Source: Roseivirga sp. (GTDB lineage Bacteria; Bacteroidota; Bacteroidia; Cytophagales; Cyclobacteriaceae). From it: a stretch of 64,000 nucleotides of DNA. A program made the translations under genes and the position numbers. The notes under the pieces were generated by a model. The model did no database searches. It saw only the letters and a list, made by a program, of their open reading frames with translations, and was not told the origin of the DNA. Every line of letters starts with the position of its first letter. Position 1 is the stretch's first letter. The stretch covers positions 186,001 to 250,000 of the forward strand of contig JAAWWF010000016.1 of assembly GCA_021404565.1 (NCBI GenBank). The letters are read 5' to 3'. Shown here one piece after another: positions 14,894 to 24,066 of this stretch.

Positions 14894-17653
14894 TTAGAAG
14901 TTCCATCTGAAAGTCGCGTTCCAGGTAGTACCGAATCCAAACCAAACTGAGTTACGCACGTCAACACCTTCCCAGGTAGTAGAAGTAGCCTCAGCGTGGA
15001 TGTTTGTATTTGATTCAGCAATATAAATCGTGTTCAACAAGTTGTTTACATTCACTCTGAAAGACGCACCTTTGTTCATCAGGTCAAATCTCCAGGTAGC
15101 ACCCAGATCAACTAAACCGTATGAAGGCAGCTTAAGTGCTCCCTGGTTATCAGGATCAGCAAAGCTGGCATCTTCGATTGAGTAATCAGCATAAAGACCA
15201 TCAACAAATCTGTAGCTCATGTCAAAGTTGAAGTTACCAACTCTGTAATCAGCCTCAATGTAAGAAGTGAATTGAGCAGCATCTCCTACTTTCACATCTT
15301 CAGTGTACAGTGTACCTGTACCGATTGAGTTTCTGTTAGCATCGAAAAGCTCTGCGTCAAAGTCCTTGGTGTATTTCCAGTCACCGGCAGAGATCATACC
15401 TCTCAGTTTCAGTCTGTCATTTGCACGGTAAGTAGCTTCCATTTCAAGACCCATGTGACGAGAGTCAACGTCCTGAATCTGAGCAGTACCTTCATCACCC
15501 AGCTGATTTTGCAGCGTTCTTTCGAGGAATCTGTTACCCCAGGTAGTAGTGTAAGCATTTACATTCAGATCAAAATCTGTAGAAGTATATCCGTAACCCA
15601 ATTCAAAAGAAGTAATAATCTCATTCTGAAGATTCAGGTTCTTAGCGTTTTGGAAGTTAGGGAATACCGCATCGAACAATGGTTGTCTTGAGATAAAACC
15701 AGTGTTGAAGAAAATGTTAGAAGCAGCATTTAAGTTGTAGTTAGCACCACCTTTAACATATCCACCTACGATGTCCACCTTTTCAGACACAGGGTAAGTT
15801 GGCTGATCGAAGTGATCAATTCTTTGGAAAGACTGATTAGAAAAACCTGCCTGCAGCACTGCTGTGAAAGAAGTTTCATCATTATACTCAACCAGACCAT
15901 TGAAGCCTTGCCATCCTACTTTGCCAATGTTGTAGTAATCAATTTTCTCTCCGTTCAATCCAGTATCTCTGAATGGAGAAGCAGCTATAGTAGACTCGAG
16001 GATCTTACCGTTTGAGTTTCTGTTACCTGTAGAATAGTAACCGTCAAGTCCTAAAAGATCGTTCAATACACGATAGTGATAACCTGTATAGCTTCTCAAA
16101 TCTACTCCTACAGAATAGCTCCATTTACCTTTGGTGATGTCTAAAGAAGAAATAGCACCAACCCAGTTGTGAGAGTTCATAGAAGCTCTTCTTACCAATA
16201 CAGCTCTGTTTACTCCATCGTTTCTGAATCCATTAGAGCCAATATGTCTTCCGGCATGTCTTGAAATATCACCGTTGTATGGGTTTGTGGTCCCTTGGTT
16301 TACAGCAACAATATTGTCGAAATTGATGGTTCCATCAGGGTGTCTTGATGCTGCTCCGTTTCCTCTTTCATTCAGGTGCTCGGTTAAGTCTCTTCTGAAA
16401 GGATAAACGTTGATATCGTTATTACGGAAGTTGTTACCTCTTGGGCCAGTTCCTCCACCTCTACCGGCAGAACCGTAAAGTGAAGTAGCCAGTTTCATGT
16501 TGTCATTGATGTCCCAATCCCAGTTGAAAGTAGCCAATGGCTTGTTGTAGAAGTTTCTTCTGATGTTGTACTCTTCGCCATTCAAAGTACCGCCATTAGT
16601 GTTCCATCTTGGATCAACACCGCTTTCACCGAAGTTTTGGTAATCTCTGATAGAAACCCAAACACTTCTTTGGTGGTGCCACTGACCAGCACCCAGCATA
16701 GACAGGTTGAAGCTATGCTTAGATCCTTCAGGAGCATAACCGATAGCCGCAAAGTACGTCCATCCTTCTCCACTTGTATTATCTACGTATCCGTTTCCAG
16801 ACCATCTGCTCAGCAAAAATGAAGCTGCCCAGCCATTATCGTTCAAACCTGTGCTTACTGCACCAGTAGTTTTTACATAACCATCGTTACCAACACCGAG
16901 TGTTACGGCACCGCCTTTTTCTCTTTCAGCAGCTTTGGTAAAGATAGATACAGTACCACCAACAGAAGGCACGGCCAATCTTGAAGCACCAAGACCACGC
17001 TGAATCTGAATACCAGAAGCTACGTCAGTTAATCCCTGCCAGTTACTCCAGTATACCCAACCATTTTCCATATCGTTTACCGGCTGACCGTTGATAAGGA
17101 ATGACGTGTTTCTCTGATCAAAACCTCTCAAAGAGAGTCTTGAATCACCGTAACCACCACCATTTTTAGTAGCATAAACACCAGGAGTTTTATTCATGAT
17201 TTCAGGAAATTCCTGGTTTCCTATTTTGAGAGAAATTTCTGCGGGAGAAATCGTAGAAACGGCAATAGGGGTTTCTCTTTGCTTTGCGATATCAATTACG
17301 CTTGAAGTCACAACAATTTCACCTAAGAAATCTGTAGATGGGAAAAACTGGATGGAACCCATGTCAGTATCTCCATTTACAGTTGTTTTAACTTCTTTTG
17401 ATGTGTAGCCAATCGAAGTAACTTTCAGGGTAACAGCGCCAGAAAGACCAGCAATTCTGAAATCACCGTTTTGTTCGGTGACAGCACCTTTGTTAGATGC
17501 ACCTACAACCACAACGGTCGCACCGAAGACACCTTCTCCGGATTCGGAATCAACAACCCTACCTTTGAGGGTACCGGAACTTTGGCCATAAGCAGTTACG
17601 CTGAACGTAACCATCATTACCGCCATAAGCACCTGTAGTAACACTTTTTTCAT
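14894..17653 (-). CDS. TonB-dependent outer-membrane receptor
   Basis: A 919-residue outer-membrane receptor. A signal peptide (MKKVLLQVLMAVMMVTFSVTAYGQ) is followed by a carboxypeptidase-regulatory-like domain at about 25-110 (GTLKGRVVDSESGEGVFGATV), a plug domain at about 115-240 (GVYATKNGGGYGDSRLSLRG, FLINGQPVNDM) and a beta-barrel ending in the aromatic TWNATFRWNF, typical of BamA-assembled barrels. The SusC signature and an adjacent SusD are absent, so it is a general TonB receptor rather than a glycan SusC. The substrate is unknown; siderophore, peptide or sugar transport are all possible. It is divergent from the secreted M14 peptidase, which might supply peptides. Confidence 0.92.
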   Translation of the reverse strand: MKKVLLQVLMAVMMVTFSVTAYGQSSGTLKGRVVDSESGEGVFGATVVVVGASNKGAVTEQNGDFRIAGLSGAVTLKVTSIGYTSKEVKTTVNGDTDMGSIQFFPSTDFLGEIVVTSSVIDIAKQRETPIAVSTISPAEISLKIGNQEFPEIMNKTPGVYATKNGGGYGDSRLSLRGFDQRNTSFLINGQPVNDMENGWVYWSNWQGLTDVASGIQIQRGLGASRLAVPSVGGTVSIFTKAAEREKGGAVTLGVGNDGYVKTTGAVSTGLNDNGWAASFLLSRWSGNGYVDNTSGEGWTYFAAIGYAPEGSKHSFNLSMLGAGQWHHQRSVWVSIRDYQNFGESGVDPRWNTNGGTLNGEEYNIRRNFYNKPLATFNWDWDINDNMKLATSLYGSAGRGGGTGPRGNNFRNNDINVYPFRRDLTEHLNERGNGAASRHPDGTINFDNIVAVNQGTTNPYNGDISRHAGRHIGSNGFRNDGVNRAVLVRRASMNSHNWVGAISSLDITKGKWSYSVGVDLRSYTGYHYRVLNDLLGLDGYYSTGNRNSNGKILESTIAASPFRDTGLNGEKIDYYNIGKVGWQGFNGLVEYNDETSFTAVLQAGFSNQSFQRIDHFDQPTYPVSEKVDIVGGYVKGGANYNLNAASNIFFNTGFISRQPLFDAVFPNFQNAKNLNLQNEIITSFELGYGYTSTDFDLNVNAYTTTWGNRFLERTLQNQLGDEGTAQIQDVDSRHMGLEMEATYRANDRLKLRGMISAGDWKYTKDFDAELFDANRNSIGTGTLYTEDVKVGDAAQFTSYIEADYRVGNFNFDMSYRFVDGLYADYSIEDASFADPDNQGALKLPSYGLVDLGATWRFDLMNKGASFRVNVNNLLNTIYIAESNTNIHAEATSTTWEGVDVRNSVWFGFGTTWNATFRWNF

Positions 17654-17731
17654 AGACGAAAATTTAATAGTAGATTAGATTTAGATATTTCAATTCAGAT
17701 TTATTAAGCACGTGACGCACTTTATCAACAG

Positions 17732-17775
17732 CAAAACTAAGGGTTTGCAAGGTCATCATTTTTTAACAAACGTTA
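17732..17775 (-). promoter_or_regulatory. Promoter and palindromic site upstream of TonB receptor
   Basis: On the minus strand TAGTTTTG (plus CAAAACTA, 17732-17739) fits the TAnnTTTG -7 box and leaves an untranslated leader of about 70 bases. About 25 bases upstream lies TAACAAACGTTA (17764-17775), with TAAC/GTTA half-sites, the same 12-mer that occurs before the acyl-CoA dehydrogenase gene at 49915. The rest of the 17654-18125 interval is AT-rich and shows no gene. Confidence 0.45.
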
Positions 17776-17983
17776 ACATTTCGCTATCAATGGTAAGTTA
17801 TATTAACTTAATCTTAACATACGGCATAAGATTTCTCGGAAACAGGTAAAAAAAGAAGTTCACCACTTCAGAAGGAATCAAAACCAATGATTATTTCTCG
17901 TTTTAAAAAAATGCTTAGAGATAGTTTGGCGGATAGCTATGCTCAGCATTTGCTCAATTCAATTTGGTTCTAGGTGAAGTATT

Positions 17984-18001
17984 TGACAAGTATATTTGTC
18001 A
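17984..18001 (+). promoter_or_regulatory. Promoter-like box inside an inverted repeat, M14 peptidase
   Basis: TATATTTG at 17991-17998 fits the Bacteroidetes -7 box for the downstream peptidase gene. It is embedded in a perfect inverted repeat TGACAA-N6-TTGTCA (17984-18001), a layout that would let a repressor cover the promoter. No good -33 element is seen at the right distance, so confidence is modest. Confidence 0.35.
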
Positions 18002-18125
18002 TACCAAATAACAGAAATTAAAGTCAAAAAAGCTCGTCATTCATCGATTCCCACTGAACTTTTTTCCATTTTTTTTACGCAAACGTTCTCATTATATTCA
18101 CCGTTTGGCAAACCATCGACACTTC

Positions 18126-20696
18126 ATGATGAACAGACTCAGAAGCACAGCGCTACTACTGCTGCTTACGCTCATCGCATCCACTTCCTACTCACAGGTT
18201 GATTTATCATATTATTTACCTGACAATGTCACCTATGACCCTCAAATCCCTACGCCTAAGAGCGTTATTGGACACGAAGTAGGAGAATGGCACATTACAC
18301 ACGACAAGCTCGTACTCTACATGCGTGCTGTAGCCGCAGCTTCAGACCGCATCACTATAGAAGACATTGGAGTGACCCATGAAGACCGTCCTCAGGTGCT
18401 ACTTACGATTACACACCCCAGTAATCAGGCAGGCATAGATAAGATCAGAGCAGATCATGTCTGGCTCACCTACCCCAATGAATCTGACAAATTCGATGTG
18501 GAAAAGATGCCTTCCGTCATTTATATGGGCTTTAGTATTCACGGTAATGAACCAAGCGGATCGAATGCCTCCATGCTGGCAGCTTACTACCTGGCAGCCG
18601 CCCAGGGGCCAGAAATAGAAACCGCTCTGAGAAATACAGTGGTACTGCTGGATCCCTCCTTTAACCCTGACGGGCTCACACGCTTCAGTAGCTGGGCCAA
18701 TATGCACAAAAGTAAAAAGGTAAACCCTGACCCCAATGACAGGGAGTATAGCGAAGTATGGCCCCGTGGTCGTACCAACCACTACTGGTTCGATCTGAAC
18801 CGTGACTGGCTGCCTGTTCAGCAACCTGAGTCGCGCAACAGAATCACCAAGTTTCACATGTGGAAACCCAACATTCTCACCGATCATCATGAGATGGGAA
18901 CTAACTCCACCTTCTTTTTTCAGCCGGGAGTACCCTCCAGAACGCATCCGCTTACACCTAAGCTAAATCAGGAACTGACTGAGAAGGTGGGTAATTACCA
19001 TGCCAGGGCCTTAGACAACTTAGGATCTTTGTACTACACCAAGGAGGGCTATGACGACTTTTACTATGGTAAAGGCTCTACTTTTCCCGACATCAATGGG
19101 GGAATCGGAATTCTCTTTGAGCAGGCCAGTTCAAGGGGACATGCTCAGGAAAGTGCCAATGGGGTGCTCAGGTTTCCGTTTACTATTCGAAACCAGTTTA
19201 CTGCGGCTCTTTCCAGCTGGCAGGCTACCCTGGAAATGCGTGAGGAGCTGCTCAACTACCAGCGAGATTTTTACAAGAAAGTGCTGAAAGAGGCAGATAA
19301 CGATGATGTTAAGGCCTATATTTTCAAGGCCGAAAAAGACCCGGCACGATCTTATCACCTGGCTGATATTCTTCAAAAGCAGGAAATAGACTTTTACAGA
19401 CCATCGCGCAGAGTGAAAGCAGATGATGATGAATATCTGCCGGAAAACAGCTACATCATTCCACTGAAACAGAGGAATTACAAAATCGCAAAGGCCATGT
19501 TTGAAAAGCGTACCAGCTTTGAAGATAGCCTGTTCTATGACATTTCAGGCTGGACCTACCCACTGGCATTCAATATGGAGTACAGCGAATTGGGCAGTCG
19601 CGAATACAGTCGCAATCAGCTGGGAGAAAAGGTGATTGAGCCTGAGTTCCCGAAGGGAGCGGTTATAGGCGGACAGAGTGCCTATGCCTACGCTTTTGAG
19701 TGGCATGGCTACTATGCTCCGAGAGCCGCCAATCGCCTGCTAAGCAAAGGGGTAAGACTAAAGGTGGCCAATTCGAAATTTACTGCATCCAAAGCCCGTG
19801 AAGAAGAGTTTGACTACGGCACCATTCTGGTACCCGTTGCCAATCAGGAACTTTCAGAATATGAGCTATTTCTGGAGATGCAGAAAATTGCCCTGGAAGA
19901 CGGCATGAATGTATATGCACTCAACACAGGTCTTACGGAAGGTGTCTCTCTTGGCAGTAACTCTTTTTCAACCCTCACCGCCCCCAAAGTAGCCGTGGTG
20001 GTAGAGTCTGGCAGCAGTGCTGATGTAGGTGAGATATGGCACCTGCTGGACACAAGAATGGATATGTACGTCACCAAACTTCCGGCAAACAGACTTACCT
20101 CAACTGTGATTGACCGGTATAACACCATCATCATGACTGGTGGGGCTAATATTGGTGAAACAGGTATCAACAACCTCAAAAGATGGGTAGGCAATGGTGG
20201 TACACTGATAGGCACTACCAGGGCTGTAAACTGGCTGGCCAACAATAAATTTTCCACACTTAAGTTTGCCTCGGGGGAGCGACCCAGCGCGGAAAATGTA
20301 CCGTATGACCAACTCACTAATTTCAGGCGGGCGCAATCCATACCTGGAGGAGTGTTTATGAGTGAGCTTGACCTTACACACCCAATGGCTTACGGTTATT
20401 ATAAAAAGGAACTACCGACTTTCAGGCGGGGAAACACCTTTATCGAGGCAAGTGACAACCTTTACAGCAACCCTGCCCGATATACCGAAGAGCCATTGCT
20501 TAGTGGCTATATAACGGAATCTAACCTGGAAGCATTAAAGGGTACTTCTACCGTAAGAGTGAGTGCCCTTGGAAGAGGCAAAGTTATTTCACTGGTAGAC
20601 AACCCGAATTTCAGGGCCTTCTGGTATGGTACAAATAAACTAATGATGAACGCCATCTTTTTCGGACGCATTGTCAATTCTGCTGCAGCTCGCTAG
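18126..20696 (+). CDS. Secreted M14 zinc carboxypeptidase
   Basis: From the ATG at 18126 the protein begins MMNRLRSTALLLLLTLIASTSYSQ, a clean signal peptide; an upstream start at 18105 would add seven polar residues. Zinc ligands are H139 and E142 in SIHGNEPSG and a histidine in TDHHEMG (H254/H255); the catalytic glutamate is E332 in GIGILFEQASSRG. This HGNE form is common in large Bacteroidetes M14 enzymes. Residues 560-760 look like a class-I-glutamine-amidotransferase-type domain (TIIMTGGANIGETGINNLKRWV), also usual in this family. At 856 residues it is much longer than pancreatic carboxypeptidase. It likely degrades peptides in the periplasm or outside the cell. Confidence 0.9.
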   Translation: MMNRLRSTALLLLLTLIASTSYSQVDLSYYLPDNVTYDPQIPTPKSVIGHEVGEWHITHDKLVLYMRAVAAASDRITIEDIGVTHEDRPQVLLTITHPSNQAGIDKIRADHVWLTYPNESDKFDVEKMPSVIYMGFSIHGNEPSGSNASMLAAYYLAAAQGPEIETALRNTVVLLDPSFNPDGLTRFSSWANMHKSKKVNPDPNDREYSEVWPRGRTNHYWFDLNRDWLPVQQPESRNRITKFHMWKPNILTDHHEMGTNSTFFFQPGVPSRTHPLTPKLNQELTEKVGNYHARALDNLGSLYYTKEGYDDFYYGKGSTFPDINGGIGILFEQASSRGHAQESANGVLRFPFTIRNQFTAALSSWQATLEMREELLNYQRDFYKKVLKEADNDDVKAYIFKAEKDPARSYHLADILQKQEIDFYRPSRRVKADDDEYLPENSYIIPLKQRNYKIAKAMFEKRTSFEDSLFYDISGWTYPLAFNMEYSELGSREYSRNQLGEKVIEPEFPKGAVIGGQSAYAYAFEWHGYYAPRAANRLLSKGVRLKVANSKFTASKAREEEFDYGTILVPVANQELSEYELFLEMQKIALEDGMNVYALNTGLTEGVSLGSNSFSTLTAPKVAVVVESGSSADVGEIWHLLDTRMDMYVTKLPANRLTSTVIDRYNTIIMTGGANIGETGINNLKRWVGNGGTLIGTTRAVNWLANNKFSTLKFASGERPSAENVPYDQLTNFRRAQSIPGGVFMSELDLTHPMAYGYYKKELPTFRRGNTFIEASDNLYSNPARYTEEPLLSGYITESNLEALKGTSTVRVSALGRGKVISLVDNPNFRAFWYGTNKLMMNAIFFGRIVNSAAAR

Positions 20697-20718
20697 GTCT
20701 GGCAAATTGTGGAAAAGT

Positions 20719-20746
20719 AAAAGGGGGCTTTTGCCCCTATTTTTAT
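20719..20746 (+). terminator. Terminator of M14 peptidase gene
   Basis: A G-rich/C-rich hairpin (AGGGGGC, loop of about four T, GCCCCT) is followed by ATTTTTAT, about 25 bases after the stop codon. Confidence 0.75.
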
Positions 20747-20767
20747 ATCCTATTCTTCAAAAAATCG

Positions 20768-20775
20768 TAATTTTG
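20768..20775 (+). promoter_or_regulatory. -7 promoter box
   Basis: TAATTTTG matches the TAnnTTTG box exactly and lies 18 bases before the ATG at 20794, which implies a very short untranslated leader. No TTTG is visible 19 bases upstream. Confidence 0.45.
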
Positions 20776-20793
20776 AAAAATACCTTTTAACAG

Positions 20794-21303
20794 ATGAGCG
20801 ACAGGCTTTTTCTTCTTGACAAAAACTACATTCTCAAACAAGCGCAGGTCGATTTGCGCCTTGAGCTGCAGGTTTTGCTGATCGATAAGATCAGGGAAGG
20901 ATACTTTGCGCTCTACAACCCACTAAGGTTACAAGACGAAACCACTGAGCTTATTGAAGGTTTTCGACCTATCCACTTCACGCTCTTTGATGAGCTGTAC
21001 GATATACTCTGTGGTATCTACCGCTTTGAAATTGGTGACAATCAATTGGAGTTTCTTTTCGATGGCCGAAGCCATTATGAAAAATATCTGGTAGACTGGA
21101 AAGAGAATTTTATTCGCTACGTAGACCAGCTATGTACAAAGCAAAACTTTATCATCGCAGGTCTGGAGCTTTCGGTGTATTACGATCCTGAAAAGAGGTC
21201 AGAACTGGCACAGAACAGGATGAAGCTCTGTGTCTTCGGGCATTTCGGGTTGAAGCTTTACAAATACAAAGGCATTCAGAAGTATGATGCTAAAATGGCT
21301 TAG
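20794..21303 (+). CDS. Conserved hypothetical cytoplasmic protein
   Basis: A 169-residue soluble protein with no signal peptide or transmembrane segment and no family I recognise. It is rich in aromatic and hydrophobic residues (FDELYDILCGIYRFEIGDNQLEFLFDG) and looks like a compact alpha/beta fold. Terminated convergently by the acylphosphatase gene, overlapping it by four bases at the 3' ends. Good Bacteroidetes-like codon use and a matching promoter box support it as real. Confidence 0.6.
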   Translation: MSDRLFLLDKNYILKQAQVDLRLELQVLLIDKIREGYFALYNPLRLQDETTELIEGFRPIHFTLFDELYDILCGIYRFEIGDNQLEFLFDGRSHYEKYLVDWKENFIRYVDQLCTKQNFIIAGLELSVYYDPEKRSELAQNRMKLCVFGHFGLKLYKYKGIQKYDAKMA

Positions 21304-21569
21304 TGCCTGATTTCAAAAGAAGAGCATCCTTCACTCAGCACCTCTTTACTTTCTAACGCTGTTACTGAAGCCATCATAGGGCCTTTGCAGCACCATATTT
21401 CAAACTCACTCAGGGCTTTATCATTTGCCTCAGCATGTATAAATACAGAACCGTCCCGTTGGTTTTTGCACCAGCCTTTTACTCCAAGTTCAAGGGCCTT
21501 ATCTTTGGTAGATGCACGAAAGAATACTCCCTGCACACGTCCTCGAACGGTGATCTCAAGTGCCCTCAC
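21300..21569 (-). CDS. acyP: Acylphosphatase
   Basis: Hydrolyses acyl phosphates such as acetyl phosphate. The 89-residue protein has the family signature RGRVQGVFFRAST at 9-21 with the phosphate-binding arginine R18 and the catalytic asparagine N36 in WCKNQRDGSVFI. Its start lies 14 bases inside deoC, so it is translated from the same mRNA. The family is ubiquitous and its physiological role in bacteria is not settled. Confidence 0.93.
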   Translation of the reverse strand: MRALEITVRGRVQGVFFRASTKDKALELGVKGWCKNQRDGSVFIHAEANDKALSEFEIWCCKGPMMASVTALESKEVLSEGCSSFEIRH

Positions 21570-22215
21570 GCCACTGTTTCATAATGGCCACACCTGCCGA
21601 TGCTCCCAGTCTGTCGGCACCCGCAGCAACCATGGCCTGTGCATCTGCCAGGATTCTGATGCCTCCTGAGGCCTTTACCCCCACATTGGAAGGAGCATTT
21701 TGCCGCATGATTCGGATGTGTTCTACGGTAGCTCCTGCGCCTGAAAAGCCTGTGGAGGTTTTTACAAAATCGGCACCTGCAGCAGCACAAAGCTGCGTAG
21801 CGGTCACAATCTCTTCTTCAGTGAGGTATGAAGTTTCCAGAATTACCTTCATCATACAGCCTGCCTCATGGGTGCGCGAAGCACATTTGGCCAGTTCAAT
21901 CTTGGTCCAGGGCAAGCCTGTTTTGAAGGAGGAAATATTCATGACTATATCGAGTTCATTGGCACCTGCCTCAATGGCCTTATCAATCTCCAGTAACTTG
22001 GTCTCAGTCATTTGATATCCCAGGGGAAACCCTATAACCGTCACCAATTGAATATCAGACTCTCCTATCTCCCTCGCTGCCTTTTTCACCCAAAAAGGAG
22101 GCACACAAACACCTACAAAACTGTGCTCCTTTGCCTCAGCTACCAATTGATCAATGTCCTTATCGACTAAAGTCGGTTTGAGATTAGTATGCTCTATGTA
22201 ACGATTAATGTCCAT
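21556..22215 (-). CDS. deoC: Deoxyribose-phosphate aldolase
   Basis: Class I aldolase splitting 2-deoxyribose-5-phosphate into glyceraldehyde-3-phosphate and acetaldehyde in deoxynucleoside salvage. The Schiff-base lysine is K152 in GADFVKTSTGFSGAGAT; ANELDIVMN (D89) and VGVKASGGIR supply the proton relay. Length 219 matches the short bacterial type. It overlaps the upstream LYS1-like gene by 11 bases and the downstream acylphosphatase by 14. No other deo genes are nearby. Confidence 0.95.
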   Translation of the reverse strand: MDINRYIEHTNLKPTLVDKDIDQLVAEAKEHSFVGVCVPPFWVKKAAREIGESDIQLVTVIGFPLGYQMTETKLLEIDKAIEAGANELDIVMNISSFKTGLPWTKIELAKCASRTHEAGCMMKVILETSYLTEEEIVTATQLCAAAGADFVKTSTGFSGAGATVEHIRIMRQNAPSNVGVKASGGIRILADAQAMVAAGADRLGASAGVAIMKQWREGT

Positions 22216-23425
22216 CTACATAGTCTTGCAGATACTGATATTTGGGCATCAACTTACCGGCATCGGTAATGGTGGCTCTTTCTATGATTTGGTCAGTATC
22301 CTCACCGATCAGGTTTGGCAGAATATGATTCAAAAACTCCTTACCAAAGTCTTCTGAGGCATTTCTCGGCAGCTCACAGGGCAGGTTATCTACCGCCATC
22401 ACGGTAATGTTCCCTTCATCTGAAAATGAGGCCTCCACCTTGTCATTGCTGGGATTGTAGTCGTAGACAGGGTCATCGATGGTGCTCGGCTGTTTGGTAG
22501 AAGGGATCGATCCTTCAATATCACAAGTGATATCAGCAATTACCCTGATTTTAAAGTCACTTTCCATGATCTCATGACGCGTAAAGAGGACCGGAGCCTT
22601 AGGGTCCCAGAATGCACCAGCGATCAGCAAATCTGCCTTAGCGGCATATTGATGAAAACTGGATTCGTATCCTTCAGGGTCTCCATAGAAGCTTTCTCTG
22701 TCAAACTCTGTCCCATCCGAAGGCTGGTTATAATCCCGTGTATTGAGCTGCGTATAGACTGGTCCTTCAAAATACTCTGACACAAACTCGGCTGGGCTTA
22801 CTTTTCTGATTCCCATGCCATTGAGTACTTCCATCGATCCCTTGGAAACGCGTCCTCCCCCGGTAAGCGCTATCTTAATTGCCGGCAGTTTTACCTTGGC
22901 ATATTCACTTTGCATATCCGCCATATCGAAGCATTCGTGGGCGGGGCGCAAATGAAAGAGGTTATACCTCCTGCCAAAGGTGAGAATGCCATTATAAGCA
23001 CCCACAATACCCGCGTATCGACCAAAAGCGATCAAACGCTGACCTTCCTTGTTGGTCAGGCACTCCCAGTCGATCAGGCGAATTTGCTTCTCCAGAATAG
23101 ACCTGAGCAAACCTCGGTTGTAATCTTGTTTTTTGATGGTATGAGAGAAGAAGAAATGTGTTTTACCACTCACCAACATATCAATCGGCACCTCTTTTAC
23201 TCCCAGAATAATGGCACAATCAGAAACATCGTCTACCAGCTCGGCACCAGCCTTGGCATACTCTTCGTCAGGAAAACATCGGATCTCACTACGCTGACAT
23301 TTGATGATCACGTTACTATAACTGGCAAGAATTTCCGCACACTGCGATGGGGTAAGCGGTACCCTGCGATCCATAGGTATTTTGCCCTCCCTGATGATTC
23401 CTATTTTGACTGACTCCATATTCAT
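22205..23425 (-). CDS. LYS1/alanine-dehydrogenase-like NAD(P) oxidoreductase
   Basis: The protein (406 residues) belongs to the AlaDH/PNT superfamily and resembles saccharopine dehydrogenase (lysine-forming). KIGIIREGKIPMDRRVPLTP at the N-terminus is the substrate-domain signature, IALTGGGRVSKGSMEVLNGMGI near 185-206 is the nucleotide-binding turn, and VMAVDNLPCELPRNAS-x-x-FG near 343-362 is the LYS1-type C-terminal motif. The reaction is uncertain: Bacteroidetes normally make lysine by the diaminopimelate route (dapF is in this window), so a degradative role is more likely. An alternative start two codons later (23419) is possible. A TAnnTTTG box at 23444-23437 lies just upstream. Confidence 0.75.
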   Translation of the reverse strand: MNMESVKIGIIREGKIPMDRRVPLTPSQCAEILASYSNVIIKCQRSEIRCFPDEEYAKAGAELVDDVSDCAIILGVKEVPIDMLVSGKTHFFFSHTIKKQDYNRGLLRSILEKQIRLIDWECLTNKEGQRLIAFGRYAGIVGAYNGILTFGRRYNLFHLRPAHECFDMADMQSEYAKVKLPAIKIALTGGGRVSKGSMEVLNGMGIRKVSPAEFVSEYFEGPVYTQLNTRDYNQPSDGTEFDRESFYGDPEGYESSFHQYAAKADLLIAGAFWDPKAPVLFTRHEIMESDFKIRVIADITCDIEGSIPSTKQPSTIDDPVYDYNPSNDKVEASFSDEGNITVMAVDNLPCELPRNASEDFGKEFLNHILPNLIGEDTDQIIERATITDAGKLMPKYQYLQDYVDGH

Positions 23426-23526
23426 ATTGTATTTGACAAAAATAGTGAATTCAGGGATTGTTCATCTATTGACCATTGACAGAAAATTAACAGCCTTATG
23501 AACATGCCTTCGTTCATGAAAGCACC

Positions 23527-24048
23527 ATGAAAAAGTCCCTTTATGTATGTCTGATACTGTCTTGTATCACCTCAGTGGCTTTGGGTCAAAAACGCCCTTC
23601 CTGCCCCGATGATGAGGTGTTGGCTCAGCTGGACTTTTGGATTGGTGAATGGAACGTTTATAACAACCGGAACATCAAGGTAGGTACTAACAAAATCTCC
23701 CGAGTTCTTAATTCATGTGCCATTCGGGAAGAGTGGACTGACAGCCAGGGTGCTGAAGGTATCAGCCTTTTCTTCAAAAACCCCAATACAGGCAAATTGA
23801 AGCAATTGTGGATCACCGAATATGCTCACTACCCGGGGGGAACCAAGGAGAAAGAAATGGTTGAGGTAGACCCCGGTCAATCCATCCGTTTCCAGGGTAG
23901 TTATCCCAGAAAGGGCAAGCCTGTACTTGACAGAACCACACTGACCAAACTATCGGATGACAAGGTCAAACAGGTGATAGAAATTTCCCTGGACAAGGGT
24001 AAATCCTGGAGGGTGACTTTTATTGGAGTCTACAAACGAACCAATTGA
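23527..24048 (+). CDS. Secreted DUF1579-like protein
   Basis: A 173-residue exported protein with the signal peptide MKKSLYVCLILSCITSVALGQ. The mature part opens with LAQLDFWIGEWNVYNNRNIKVGTNKI and CAIREEWTD, the pattern of a family of about 150-residue secreted beta-barrel-like proteins (DUF1579 or a close relative) often found in Bacteroidetes and of unknown function. Monocistronic, with its 3' end 18 bases from the convergent LanC-like gene. Confidence 0.65.
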   Translation: MKKSLYVCLILSCITSVALGQKRPSCPDDEVLAQLDFWIGEWNVYNNRNIKVGTNKISRVLNSCAIREEWTDSQGAEGISLFFKNPNTGKLKQLWITEYAHYPGGTKEKEMVEVDPGQSIRFQGSYPRKGKPVLDRTTLTKLSDDKVKQVIEISLDKGKSWRVTFIGVYKRTN

Positions 24049-24066
24049 ACCAGGTTACAGCCCTGA

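Noticed and set aside
22205-23425. Alanine dehydrogenase (ald)
   Set aside because: The LYS1-type motif near the C-terminus and the overall pattern fit saccharopine dehydrogenase relatives better.
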